From Janthinobacterium tructae (GTDB lineage: Bacteria > Pseudomonadota > Gammaproteobacteria > Burkholderiales > Burkholderiaceae_D), in NCBI RefSeq assembly GCF_006517255.1, contig NZ_CP041185.1, positions 186,001-250,000 on the forward strand: a DNA stretch of 64,000 bases, in the 5' to 3' direction. A program made the position numbers and the translations under genes. Below the pieces are notes generated by a model, which ran no database searches, was not told the origin of the DNA, and saw only the letters and a program-made list of their open reading frames with translations. Positions 1-7,769 of this stretch are shown here, in pieces. The first letter of the stretch is position 1, and each line of letters begins with the position of its first letter.

Positions 1-703
1 CGGCACCCAGCATGGGCACGCCCACCGCATGCACGTCGTTCTGCCATTCGCCGGCCGAGATGCAAAAGCCCCGGTCCTGATAATCTTTGAAGCCTTGCTC
101 GATGCCGGCCTTGATGCGCGGCCAGCGCTGCGTCTCGTGCAGGCGCGCATGGTCCATCAGGTAGTCGCGCTCGGCCTGCGGCAGGATGCACAGCAGGGCC
201 TTGCCCATGGCCGTCGTCATCAGGGGGATGCGCGAACCGACGTCGAGGCGCAGGGTGACGTTGGCGCTGCTGCGGCAGGTTTCCACGTAGACCATGCTGA
301 GGCGGTCGCGCGTGCCCAGCGAGACGGAGGCCTGCGCATGCTCGGCCAGCTCCTCCATCAGCGCGCGCGCCATCTTGCGCACGTCGAGGTTCGACAGCAT
401 GCGGTAGCCGAGGGCCAGCACGCCGGCGCCCAGCTGGTACTTGCCCAGGCTGTCCGAGTAATTCAGGTAGCCGAGTTTGGTGAGGGTATAGGTGAGGCGC
501 GAAATCGTCGGTTTCGGGATGCCCGTGCGCTTGGCCATGTCCGCATTCGACAGATAGACTTCGCCGGGGCGAAAGCACCGCAGCACTTCCAGGCCGCGCG
601 CCAGCGCGTTGACGAACTGGCGGTCCTTGGCTTCTTCGTCATCGCTGAAGACGATGAGTTCCGGATCGGCTGCGGTCTGAGTATTGCTCATATTTGCCTT
701 CAT
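1..703 (-). CDS. IclR-family transcriptional regulator (3' end cut by window edge)
   Basis: The reading frame is open from the ATG at 703 to the left edge, so the C-terminus is missing. The N-terminal winged helix (about residues 28-90) contains NALARGLEVLRCF and a recognition helix around GIPKPTISRLTYTL, followed by the start of the IclR effector domain (DRLSMVYVETCRS). IclR proteins are usually 250-280 residues; about 234 are present. The start at 703 is chosen over the internal ATG at 691 because AGGGAG lies 8 bases upstream of it. The likely -35 TTGACA is at 748-753 on the minus strand. The gene diverges from the TonB receptor at 985 and may control it or itself through the palindrome at 773-785. 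The effector cannot be told from sequence. Confidence 0.9.
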   Translation of the reverse strand, partial: MKANMSNTQTAADPELIVFSDDEEAKDRQFVNALARGLEVLRCFRPGEVYLSNADMAKRTGIPKPTISRLTYTLTKLGYLNYSDSLGKYQLGAGVLALGYRMLSNLDVRKMARALMEELAEHAQASVSLGTRDRLSMVYVETCRSSANVTLRLDVGSRIPLMTTAMGKALLCILPQAERDYLMDHARLHETQRWPRIKAGIEQGFKDYQDRGFCISAGEWQNDVHAVGVPMLGA

Positions 704-772
704 TATTTTGACTCCCTGGAAATCAGTTTGCCTAGCCAAATTGGACGTGTCAACCGTTTTGTGAAACATTAG

Positions 773-785
773 TTCGCACAGCGAA
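773..785. promoter_or_regulatory. Palindrome TTCGC-ACA-GCGAA, candidate IclR operator
   Basis: Perfect 5-bp arms with a 3-bp spacer lie between the divergent IclR gene and the TonB receptor, about 20 bp upstream of the IclR gene's TTGACA element. Operators of this general shape are common for IclR-family regulators. Binding is inferred. Confidence 0.45.
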
Positions 786-870
786 ATGCTGCACTGCATG
801 AAACCGTGCATGAAATTTTCCTGGAAAATTGACCTGCATAGCTGTTTCCGGCCTAGTCGCTTGAGCATCG

Positions 871-958
871 TTGTATACGTCTGTATATTGCGCCATGGGA
901 TGACGGCCGCCGCACGAGTGGCCGCTTTTTTTGTATTTTTTTGTATATCGCTGTATAA
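871..958 (+). promoter_or_regulatory. Two TTGTATA...TGTATA direct repeats upstream of the TonB receptor
   Basis: TTGTATACGTCTGTATAT (871-888) and TTGTATATCGCTGTATAA (941-958) match at 14 of 18 positions and start exactly 70 bp apart. A lone TTGTATT lies at 931 and a TATATA at 963. They sit just before the receptor gene start at 985. The arrangement resembles paired operators, or an operator plus a promoter -10, but the cognate protein is unknown. Confidence 0.4.
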
Positions 959-984
959 GACGATATATAACGGAAGAGAACAAC

Positions 985-2967
985 ATGACGATGGTGAAAC
1001 AGGTAATGGCGGGCGCCGTGATGCTGGCGCTGGTGCAGCAGGCCGCTGGCAAGGAAGACGCGGATGCGGCGGCGCCGTTCGTGCTGGGCACGGTGACGGT
1101 GATCGGCCAGCGCGACCAGCTGGGGCAAGTAGGCGAGCAGCAGGTGGGGTCGCAAGTGAGCCGCGCCGAGATGCGCCGCTTTAACCGCGACAACGTGGGC
1201 GATGCCCTCAATCTGCTGTCGGGCGTGTCGCTGTCGACCAATTCGCGCAACGAAAAAACCGTCGCCATCCGCGGCTTCGATGCGCGCCAGGTGCCGCTGT
1301 ACATCGACGGCATTCCCGTCTACGTGCCGTATGACGGCTACGTCGATTTCAACCGCTTCACGACGGCCGACCTGGCCGCCATCCAAGTGGCCAAGGGCTT
1401 CAGCTCCGTGGCCTACGGCGCCAATACCCTGGGCGGCGCCATCAACTTGATCTCGCGCAAACCCGCGGCGCGCCTTGAGGGTGATACCTCGATCGGTTTC
1501 GGCTCGGGCAGCGAGCGCCAGGTATCGGCCAACGTGGGCACCAACCGGGGCCTGTGGTATCTGCAGGCGGGCGTGTCATACATCGACAGCGACGGTTTCC
1601 CCATGTCGTCCGACTTCCGCCCCACGGCCACGGAAGACGGCGGCACGCGCAACAATGCATATCGCAAGGACCATAAGCTGTCGTTCAAGATGGGTTACAC
1701 GCCCGTGGGTGGTGATGAGTACGCGCTCAGCTACTACAAGCAGCATGGCGAAAAGGGCCAGCCGCCATCGACCAACCCCGTCGGTGCGCGCTACTGGCAA
1801 TGGCCGTACTGGAACAAGGAAAGCGTGTATTTCGTCTCGCAGACGCGCCTGGGCCAGCAGGAACGCCTGAAATTACGGCTGTACCACGACAGCTACGACA
1901 ATGAAATCACCTCGTTTACCAATGGCAGCTACGCGACCCTGAAAACCAGCGGCCAGGGCAGTGTCAGCGGCGGGCGCAGCATCTATAACGACCGCACGAA
2001 CGGCGGCGCGGTGGAACTTGAATCGTTCCGCCTGGCCGCGCACAGCCTGCGCGTCGTTGCCAGCGTCAAGGCTGACGAGCACCAGGAACTCGATGCCAGG
2101 GGCGTGCGCAATACCTGGTACAAGGATGCCCTGTGGACCCTGGGTGCGGAAGACAGCATCGCCCTCAATGCGGCGACGGAACTGTCGCTGGGCGCCTCGC
2201 GCAATGCACTGCGCCCGGATACCGTCTACAGCGCCGGCAATGCGTATACCTTGCCGAGTAATCAATCGGCCACCGATCTGCAGGCGGGCCTGTTCCACAA
2301 GATCGGTCTTGATGCGCGCGTGTATGCCACCGTGGCGCGCAAGTCGCGCCTGCCGACCCTGAAGGACCGCTACTCGCAGCGCCTGGGCACGTATATCGAA
2401 AACCCGGCCTTGCGCGCGGAGGAGGCGATGAATTATGAGCTGGGGTATCAAGGCAATGCGCAAGGCCTGGTGCTGGAGGCGGCGCTGTTCTACAGCGACG
2501 TGAAGGACAAGATCCAGAGCGTGGCGAACGTCTCGGGCGTGCGCGCGCAGATGCAGAACGCGGGCCGGGCGCATATCAGCGGCGTGGAACTGGGCTTGCG
2601 CGGCCGCGCCGGCGCCTGGCTCGATTTCGGCGGCAACTACACGTATACGGACATGAAGAATGTCAGCGACCGCGCCATCCGCCTGACGGACGTGCCGCGC
2701 CACAAGCTGACGGCGCACGCCGTGCTGCACGCGGCGCGCCAGGTCGACGTGGTGGCCATCGCTGAATCGAACAGCGGGCGCTGGGTCTCGAACACCCTGG
2801 AACTTGGCGGTTTTACGACGCTGAACCTGAAGGCCGTGTACCGCCCCTTGCCGGCATTGACGCTGGAAGCGGGCGTGGCGAACCTGGGTGACCGCAATTA
2901 CGCGCTGTCCGACGGCTTCCCCGGCGCCGGGCGCACCTGGCTGGCCAATGCACAGGTCCAATTCTGA
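985..2967 (+). CDS. TonB-dependent outer-membrane receptor
   Basis: About 660 residues. A signal peptide (MTMVKQVMAGAVMLALVQQAAG) precedes a possible TonB box around GTVTVIGQ. The plug domain (about 40-165) includes DALNLLSGVSLS, VAIRGFDARQVPLYIDGIPV and GANTLGGAINLISRKP, followed by a beta-barrel that ends in the outer-membrane signature ...AQVQF. It should import a scarce ligand across the outer membrane using TonB-ExbBD energy. The start at 985 is preferred to upstream in-frame starts because GGAAGAG lies just before it and it gives a clean signal peptide. The next gene begins 29 bp downstream and is probably co-transcribed. The ligand is not evident; the barrel lacks an obvious siderophore- or B12-specific label. 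Confidence 0.92.
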   Translation: MTMVKQVMAGAVMLALVQQAAGKEDADAAAPFVLGTVTVIGQRDQLGQVGEQQVGSQVSRAEMRRFNRDNVGDALNLLSGVSLSTNSRNEKTVAIRGFDARQVPLYIDGIPVYVPYDGYVDFNRFTTADLAAIQVAKGFSSVAYGANTLGGAINLISRKPAARLEGDTSIGFGSGSERQVSANVGTNRGLWYLQAGVSYIDSDGFPMSSDFRPTATEDGGTRNNAYRKDHKLSFKMGYTPVGGDEYALSYYKQHGEKGQPPSTNPVGARYWQWPYWNKESVYFVSQTRLGQQERLKLRLYHDSYDNEITSFTNGSYATLKTSGQGSVSGGRSIYNDRTNGGAVELESFRLAAHSLRVVASVKADEHQELDARGVRNTWYKDALWTLGAEDSIALNAATELSLGASRNALRPDTVYSAGNAYTLPSNQSATDLQAGLFHKIGLDARVYATVARKSRLPTLKDRYSQRLGTYIENPALRAEEAMNYELGYQGNAQGLVLEAALFYSDVKDKIQSVANVSGVRAQMQNAGRAHISGVELGLRGRAGAWLDFGGNYTYTDMKNVSDRAIRLTDVPRHKLTAHAVLHAARQVDVVAIAESNSGRWVSNTLELGGFTTLNLKAVYRPLPALTLEAGVANLGDRNYALSDGFPGAGRTWLANAQVQF

Positions 2968-2996
2968 TTTTTGACTGTTCCATGAAAGGACTTCGC

Positions 2997-3536
2997 ATGT
3001 TCAAGAAAATATTCGCTGCCTGCACCGCGGCGTCGTTGCTGGCGGCGGCACCGGCCGCGTGGTCGGCACCCGCTGCCGCGCGGGACAACATGAGCCACGC
3101 GCTGGCCGTGACGGGCATGGTGGAAACGCCGCTGACCCTGAAGGTGGCCGACCTGCGTCAGCTGCCGCCCGCGAATGGCGGAGAGATTGCCGTAACGCGC
3201 CATAACGGCGACAAGGCCGAGACCATCACCAGTTATCGTGGAGTGCGCCTGCGCGACATCCTCGACAAGGCGGTGCTCGATGCGCCTGGCCACAACGACG
3301 TCAAGAAGCTCGCCATCATCGCGACGGCCACCGATGGCTACGCGGTGGTGTTTTCCTGGGGCGAGCTGTATAACGCGCCGGCCGGCGAGGGCGTGATCGT
3401 CTACTACGAAAAAAACGGCAAGGCACTCGACGACAACGATGGCGAGATCGCCCTCATCTCGGCAAAAGACATTCGCACGGGGCCGCGCCATGTGAAATGG
3501 TTGAACGGCATCGAGGTGCGCAAGCTGGTGGAGTAA
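2997..3536 (+). CDS. Periplasmic protein with sulfite-oxidase/molybdopterin-binding fold, no cofactor cysteine
   Basis: 179 residues with a signal peptide (MFKKIFAACTAASLLAAAPAAWSA). The mature part resembles the small oxidoreductase molybdopterin-binding (SUOX-fold) proteins: TGMVETPLTLKVADLRQLP, SYRGVRLRDILDKA, ATDGYAVVFSWGEL and a C-terminal KWLNGIEVRKL. The mature protein contains no cysteine, so the thiolate that ligates molybdenum in true members is absent; binding of another ligand, or none, is likely. The start at 2997 is chosen because AAAGGA lies 6 bases upstream; an ATG at 2982 lacks this. It follows the TonB receptor after 29 bp, suggesting that the pair handles one substrate, with this protein as a periplasmic partner. 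That role is inference. Confidence 0.75.
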   Translation: MFKKIFAACTAASLLAAAPAAWSAPAAARDNMSHALAVTGMVETPLTLKVADLRQLPPANGGEIAVTRHNGDKAETITSYRGVRLRDILDKAVLDAPGHNDVKKLAIIATATDGYAVVFSWGELYNAPAGEGVIVYYEKNGKALDDNDGEIALISAKDIRTGPRHVKWLNGIEVRKLVE

Positions 3537-3586
3537 TGAAGTGACAAGGTCGGCCGCCGTGGAGCCATCCCCGGCGGCCGATTTTC

Positions 3587-4516
3587 TTACATTGCCAGCG
3601 CTTTTCGCATCGCCAGTCCCGCCACATCGAACAATCCCCGCGCCGCTGGCGTCAGGCCCAGCATGTGTATCGCTGCATGGATCATGCCGTCGAGCTGCAC
3701 GCACTCTGCCGCCACGCCGTCTTCGCGCAAGCGCCGTGCATACGCCGCGCCTTCGTCATGCAGCGGGTCGAATTCGCACACCAGCACCGTCGCCGGCGGC
3801 AAGTCCTTCAGCGAGGCCTCCCGCAGGGGCGCAGCATAAGGTTGCGCGCCCTCGGCCGGCTCGTTCAGGTACGCAGACCAGCAAAAACGCATGGCCTCGC
3901 GGGTCAGCAAATAGCCCTGCGCATAGCGCTCGTAGGAAGCCGTGTCGAAGGCGAAATCGAGCGCCGGGTACAGCAGCAGCTGGTGCGCCAGCGCGGGGCC
4001 GGCCTGGTCGCGCGCCATCTGCGCCGCTGCGGCGGCCAGGTTGCCGCCCGCGCTGTCGCCGCCCACGGCGAGGCGCTTCACGTCGATGCCAAGCGCCGCC
4101 GCATGTTCGGCGACCCAGCACAAGGCCTGATAAAAATCGGCTAGCGGCACGGGGAACTTGTGCTCGGGCGCCAGCCGGTAATCGACGGAAAAGATCACGC
4201 AGCCGGTGGCGTTGGCCAGCGCGCGGCACGGATTGTCGTACAGGTCCAGCGAGCACAGACACCATCCTCCGCCATGCGCAAAGACGATCGCGGGCAGGGG
4301 GGAGTTCATATCCGCGCCGGCCGGCACGTAGGCGCGCACGGCCAGCGCATGTTCGCCCGGCAGCACGTAATCCTTGATCGAGGCGACGTCTTCCAACGGC
4401 CCGTGCAGCTGGCGCAGCCCCGTTTCCGTGGCGGCGCGCAGGTCTGCCAGCGAGGCGGGCGGCGGCGCATTTTTGCTCTCTTCCAGCCAGGCGGCGATCA
4501 GTGGATCGAGGCTCAT
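3587..4516 (-). CDS. Alpha/beta hydrolase, hormone-sensitive-lipase (HGGG) family
   Basis: 309 residues. The oxyanion-hole motif HGGGW is at residues 81-85, the nucleophile Ser155 sits in GGDSAGG, and the acidic and histidine residues are in EFDPLHDEG and GMIHAAIH. VDYRLAPEHKFPVPLADFY is typical of bacterial HSL-family esterases, which cleave short-chain carboxyl esters. It is cytoplasmic, with no signal peptide. Its ATG overlaps the stop of the upstream hydrolase gene (ATGA, 4513-4516), so the two are translationally coupled. It is the last gene of a leftward operon with the hydrolase at 5391 and the isomerase at 6466. The natural substrate is unknown. Confidence 0.88.
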   Translation of the reverse strand: MSLDPLIAAWLEESKNAPPPASLADLRAATETGLRQLHGPLEDVASIKDYVLPGEHALAVRAYVPAGADMNSPLPAIVFAHGGGWCLCSLDLYDNPCRALANATGCVIFSVDYRLAPEHKFPVPLADFYQALCWVAEHAAALGIDVKRLAVGGDSAGGNLAAAAAQMARDQAGPALAHQLLLYPALDFAFDTASYERYAQGYLLTREAMRFCWSAYLNEPAEGAQPYAAPLREASLKDLPPATVLVCEFDPLHDEGAAYARRLREDGVAAECVQLDGMIHAAIHMLGLTPAARGLFDVAGLAMRKALAM

Positions 4517-5391
4517 GCGTTGTTTCCTGACTTTTCTCCGGCCAGGAAGGGCAGCAGGTGGGCGATGAACGCTTCCGGCTGTTCTTCCATGATGAAGTGG
4601 CCGCATTCGGCGACGATGGCGCCTTGTAAATGATCCGCCTTGCCCTGCATGGTCAGCAGGGGCGCGTCATTCGTCGCGTGGTCGGCGCCGATGGCCAGCA
4701 CGGGCATGGCCAGGCTGCGCTTGCCCCGCTCCAGGTTTTGCCGGATGGTTTCAGGTATGGCGCGGTAGTAGGCGAAGCCCGCGCGCAGGGCGCCCGGCGT
4801 GGCGTAGGCGTCCGCATACACGTCGACTGCCACTTTGTCGCGGCGGTACGACCAGCGGTCGAAAATGAAGCGGATGTATTCGCGCTCCTTGCCCGCCGTG
4901 AGCATTTCCGGCAAATCGAGCACCTGGTTGAACATGAAATGCCACAGGAAGATATTGTCGGACGGCGCCACGAAGATCGGCGGCGCCGGTGCCAGGCCGG
5001 GAATGACGGCTTCCGTCAGCGCCAGTTTCGTCACGGCCTGCGGGAAATCGCTGGCCAGCGCATAGCCGACCCACATGCCGATGTCGTGACCGACCACGTC
5101 GTAGTGCGCGTGGCCCAGGGCCAGCATGGCGCGGTGCAGGGTGGCCGCTACGGCACCCGTGTCGTAGCCATCGGCGGGGCGGCTGGAGTGGCCGCTGCCT
5201 GGCGGGTCGATGGCGATGGCCTGGTAGCCATTGGCGGCCAGCGCCGCCATCACATGGCGCCAGGCATACCAGGTTTGCGGCCAGCCGGGGATCAGGAGCA
5301 CGGGTTTGCCTGCGCCGGCAATCACGCAATGCAGGCGCTGGCCGTCGATGCGGACGTAATCATGTGTAAATTCGTGTGTAAAATCGTTCAT
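4513..5391 (-). CDS. Alpha/beta hydrolase, epoxide hydrolase / haloalkane dehalogenase-like
   Basis: 292 residues. The core motifs are LIPGWPQTWYAWR (oxyanion region), the nucleophile elbow VVGHDIGMW with Asp103 as nucleophile, and CGHFIMEEQPE carrying the catalytic histidine. An aspartate nucleophile is characteristic of epoxide hydrolases and dehalogenases rather than esterases. The HGxP motif of classic epoxide hydrolases reads PGWP here, a common variation. The start at 5391 has AAGGAA just upstream. It lies 13 bp after the isomerase gene and overlaps the next esterase gene by 4 bp, so it is the middle gene of the operon. No signal peptide is seen, so it should be cytoplasmic. Confidence 0.88.
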   Translation of the reverse strand: MNDFTHEFTHDYVRIDGQRLHCVIAGAGKPVLLIPGWPQTWYAWRHVMAALAANGYQAIAIDPPGSGHSSRPADGYDTGAVAATLHRAMLALGHAHYDVVGHDIGMWVGYALASDFPQAVTKLALTEAVIPGLAPAPPIFVAPSDNIFLWHFMFNQVLDLPEMLTAGKEREYIRFIFDRWSYRRDKVAVDVYADAYATPGALRAGFAYYRAIPETIRQNLERGKRSLAMPVLAIGADHATNDAPLLTMQGKADHLQGAIVAECGHFIMEEQPEAFIAHLLPFLAGEKSGNNA

Positions 5392-5404
5392 ATGGTTTCC
5401 TTGA

Positions 5405-6466
5405 TTAGTTGTGCTGGATGCCCAGCAATTGATGGATCTGTTGCGCGCTGACGGGGGCGCCGGCGAAGTCGTCGAAAATCTTGTCGGTCACGGCAATGAT
5501 GTGGGCGTTGATGAAAGCCACGCCTTCGCGCGCGCCCACTTCCTGGTCCTTCAGGCAGCATTCCCATTCCAGCGTGGCCCAGCCCGCGTAATCGTTTTGC
5601 GCCATCTTCGAAAAGATCGCCTTGAAATCGACCTGGCCATCACCGAGCGAACGGAAGCGCCCGGCGCGGTTTTCCCACGACTGGTAGCCGCCGTAGATGC
5701 CTTGCCGTCCTGTCGGATTGAATTCCGCATCCTTTACATGGAACATGCGGATGTGCTCCTTGTAGATATCGATGAATTCCAGGTAGTTCAGCTGCTGCAG
5801 CACGAAGTGGCTGGGGTCGAACAGCATCTTGCAGCGCGGGTGGCGGCCCACTCTTTCATAAAACATCTCGAAGCTGATGCCGTCATGCAGGTCTTCGCTG
5901 GGGTGGATTTCGTAGCACAGGTTGACGCCCTGTTCCTCGCACACGTCGAGGATGGGCAGCCAGCGGCGCGCCAGTTCGTCGAAGGCCGTTTCGATCAGGC
6001 CGGGCGGACGCTGCGGGAACGGGAACAGATAGGGCCAGGCGAACGAGCCGGAAAACGTGCCCATGTCGGTCAGGCCCAGGCGCTTCGAGGCCATCGCCGC
6101 CAGCTTCACCTGCTCGATGGCCCATGCCGTGCGCGCCGCCGGCTGGCCGTGCAGGTGTGCCGGCGCGAAGCTGTCGCACAGCGCGTCGTAGGCCGGGTGC
6201 ACGGCCACCAGCTGGCCGAGGATGTGCGTCGTCAGTTCGCTGATGACCAGGCCATGGCCGGCCAGCATGGCGACCAGTTCATCGCAGTATTGCTGGCTGT
6301 GTGCGGCCTGCGCCACGTCGAACAGGCGCGCATCCCAGGCGGGAATCTGCAGGGCCTTGAAGCCCATGCCGGCCGCCCACTCGGCGATGGCGGGCAGGGT
6401 GTTGAAGGGCGCCGTATCGGCGGCGAATTGGGCCAGGTGCAGGCTCGGTCCTTGGATGGTTTTCAT
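5405..6466 (-). CDS. Sugar phosphate isomerase/epimerase-type TIM-barrel protein
   Basis: 353 residues. It matches xylose-isomerase-like TIM barrels (AP endonuclease 2 superfamily). Likely metal-binding stretches along the barrel are CYEIHPSED, MLFDPSHFVLQQL, RMFHVKDAEF and ATLEWECCL, giving the usual Glu/Asp/His/Glu set. Members isomerise or epimerise sugars or act on inositol-like polyols. It is the first gene of a leftward three-gene operon. Its promoter is clear: TTGACC at 6519-6524 and TATTCT at 6496-6501 with 17-bp spacing, and a perfect palindrome covering the start site. The substrate is not identifiable; the two hydrolases downstream suggest release of an esterified or ether-linked precursor. 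Confidence 0.85.
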   Translation of the reverse strand: MKTIQGPSLHLAQFAADTAPFNTLPAIAEWAAGMGFKALQIPAWDARLFDVAQAAHSQQYCDELVAMLAGHGLVISELTTHILGQLVAVHPAYDALCDSFAPAHLHGQPAARTAWAIEQVKLAAMASKRLGLTDMGTFSGSFAWPYLFPFPQRPPGLIETAFDELARRWLPILDVCEEQGVNLCYEIHPSEDLHDGISFEMFYERVGRHPRCKMLFDPSHFVLQQLNYLEFIDIYKEHIRMFHVKDAEFNPTGRQGIYGGYQSWENRAGRFRSLGDGQVDFKAIFSKMAQNDYAGWATLEWECCLKDQEVGAREGVAFINAHIIAVTDKIFDDFAGAPVSAQQIHQLLGIQHN

Positions 6467-6480
6467 ATCGGCTCCTATTG

Positions 6481-6524
6481 TTTGTCGATCGACAAAGAAT
6501 AGGTGAAATTGTTGGCGCGGTCAA
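6481..6524 (-). promoter_or_regulatory. Promoter with 16-bp palindromic operator for the isomerase-hydrolase operon
   Basis: On the minus strand TTGACC (6519-6524) and TATTCT (6496-6501) are separated by 17 bp. Directly downstream is the perfect palindrome TTTGTCGATCGACAAA (6481-6496), covering the expected transcription start, the classic position for a repressor. The divergent TetR gene at 6607 is the likely owner. Confidence 0.7.
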
Positions 6525-6606
6525 GGCGTCGCTGCAAAATAAATCGCGAAGGCGGGTGGCATGCCAGGCGTTATACTGGCCGCCAGTTTGCAAGCAGAGG
6601 ATCAAC

Positions 6607-7203
6607 ATGGCAGGAAGACCGAGGGAATTTGACCGCGCGCTGGCGCTGGCAAAAGCGCGCGACGCGTTCTGGACGCGCGGCTATGAAGGCGTGTCGATGG
6701 CCGACCTGGTGGCGGCGCTGGGCATCGCCTCGGCGCGCATCTATGCGGCGTTCGGCTCGAAAGAGCAGCTGTTCCGCGAAGCCGTGGAGCTGTATGAAAC
6801 GGGAGAAGGCGCATTTGCCGTGCACGCGCTGGCGGCCAGCCTGAATGTGCGCGAGGCGGTGGCGCGCATGCTGGAAGAAGCGGTGCTGCTGTACACGCGC
6901 AGCGGCCAGCCGCAAGGCTGCATGGTGGTCACGGCCGCCACGAATACGAGTGCGGAAAACGCCGGCATCGCCGACTGGCTGGCGCAGCACCGCCGCGCGC
7001 GCACGCAAGCGGTCATCGATCGCTTGCGCGCGGCGCAGCTGGCAGGAGAGTTAAAAGGGGACGCCGACGTGCAGGCGCTGGGCGATTATTATGCGGCGCT
7101 GCTGCACGGTCTGTCGGTGCAGGCGCGCGACGGCATTCCGGCCGAACGGCTGCTGGCGCTGATCCAGCCTGCCATGGCGCCGCTGGCGCTGGCTATGATA
7201 TAG
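6607..7203 (+). CDS. TetR/AcrR-family transcriptional regulator
   Basis: 198 residues. The N-terminal TetR DNA-binding domain (about 8-55) reads REFDRALALAKARDAFWTRGYEGVSMADLVAALGIASARIYAAFGSKEQLF (shown here only in outline, from R5 onward), followed by an all-helical ligand-binding domain. The start at 6607 has GAGG 6 bases upstream; longer in-frame versions would run into the divergent promoter. It is transcribed away from the isomerase operon and lies about 140 bp from that operon's start, with a palindromic operator between. A role as repressor of that operon, released by a pathway metabolite, is inferred from this geometry. Confidence 0.9.
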   Translation: MAGRPREFDRALALAKARDAFWTRGYEGVSMADLVAALGIASARIYAAFGSKEQLFREAVELYETGEGAFAVHALAASLNVREAVARMLEEAVLLYTRSGQPQGCMVVTAATNTSAENAGIADWLAQHRRARTQAVIDRLRAAQLAGELKGDADVQALGDYYAALLHGLSVQARDGIPAERLLALIQPAMAPLALAMI

Positions 7204-7217
7204 ATAGTCTCAGGGCG

Positions 7218-7589
7218 TCAAGTCTTGACGTCGATCAGGCTGCCTAGCGCCTGGTCGGCCGCCTTGACGACATTCGCCGACAGGTTGAAACCGGCCTTGT
7301 AGATCAGGTTGTCCGTCAGTTCGGACGCCAGGCCTACGCCGTTCGGCCGGCTTTCGGCCGCCTTGGCCGCAGTCGCATTGGCGCCGCTGACGCTTTCGCT
7401 GGCGGCCAGCTTGCGCCCTTCGACGGAGAGCGTGACGCCCGTGCCGGCCGGGCTGGACTCCCGGAACTCGGCTTTCTGCGGCTGGAAGCCCGGCGTATTC
7501 GCATTGGCGATATTGTTGGCGGCCACATCCAGCGCGCGCTGGTTGGCGGTCAGCCCCGAGGTGCCGCTGGTGAGGGCGGAGATGGACAT
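7218..7589 (-). CDS. FlgB/FlgC-like flagellar rod-type protein
   Basis: 123 residues. The N-terminus has the flagellar rod/hook signature LDVAANNIANANTPGFQPQKAEF, and the C-terminus (LIYKAGFNLSANVVKAADQALGSLIDVKT) has the matching amphipathic helix of axial proteins. It is short, like FlgB/FlgC, but stands alone with no flagellar genes nearby, so its role in the flagellum is uncertain. The start at 7589 has AAGGAG 5 bases upstream; a further 23 in-frame codons upstream have no such site. The stop lies in the inverted repeat CGTCAAG-T-CTTGACG (7216-7230), shared with the end of the convergent TetR gene. Confidence 0.75.
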   Translation of the reverse strand: MSISALTSGTSGLTANQRALDVAANNIANANTPGFQPQKAEFRESSPAGTGVTLSVEGRKLAASESVSGANATAAKAAESRPNGVGLASELTDNLIYKAGFNLSANVVKAADQALGSLIDVKT

Positions 7590-7769
7590 GGCGACTCCTT
7601 CAGAATACGCCCAGTTTACTCCTGCCGGCGGGAAAAGTGTGGCAGTGTAAGGCAACAATTTTCCGGCCAGTGATTGCCGTAAAAAATAGCTGCATCACAT
7701 AATATTTTCATATTGCTCTGTGGCACTTCACTGCCTAGACTGGCAGGGAAGTCGTCCACGGAGTCCGCC

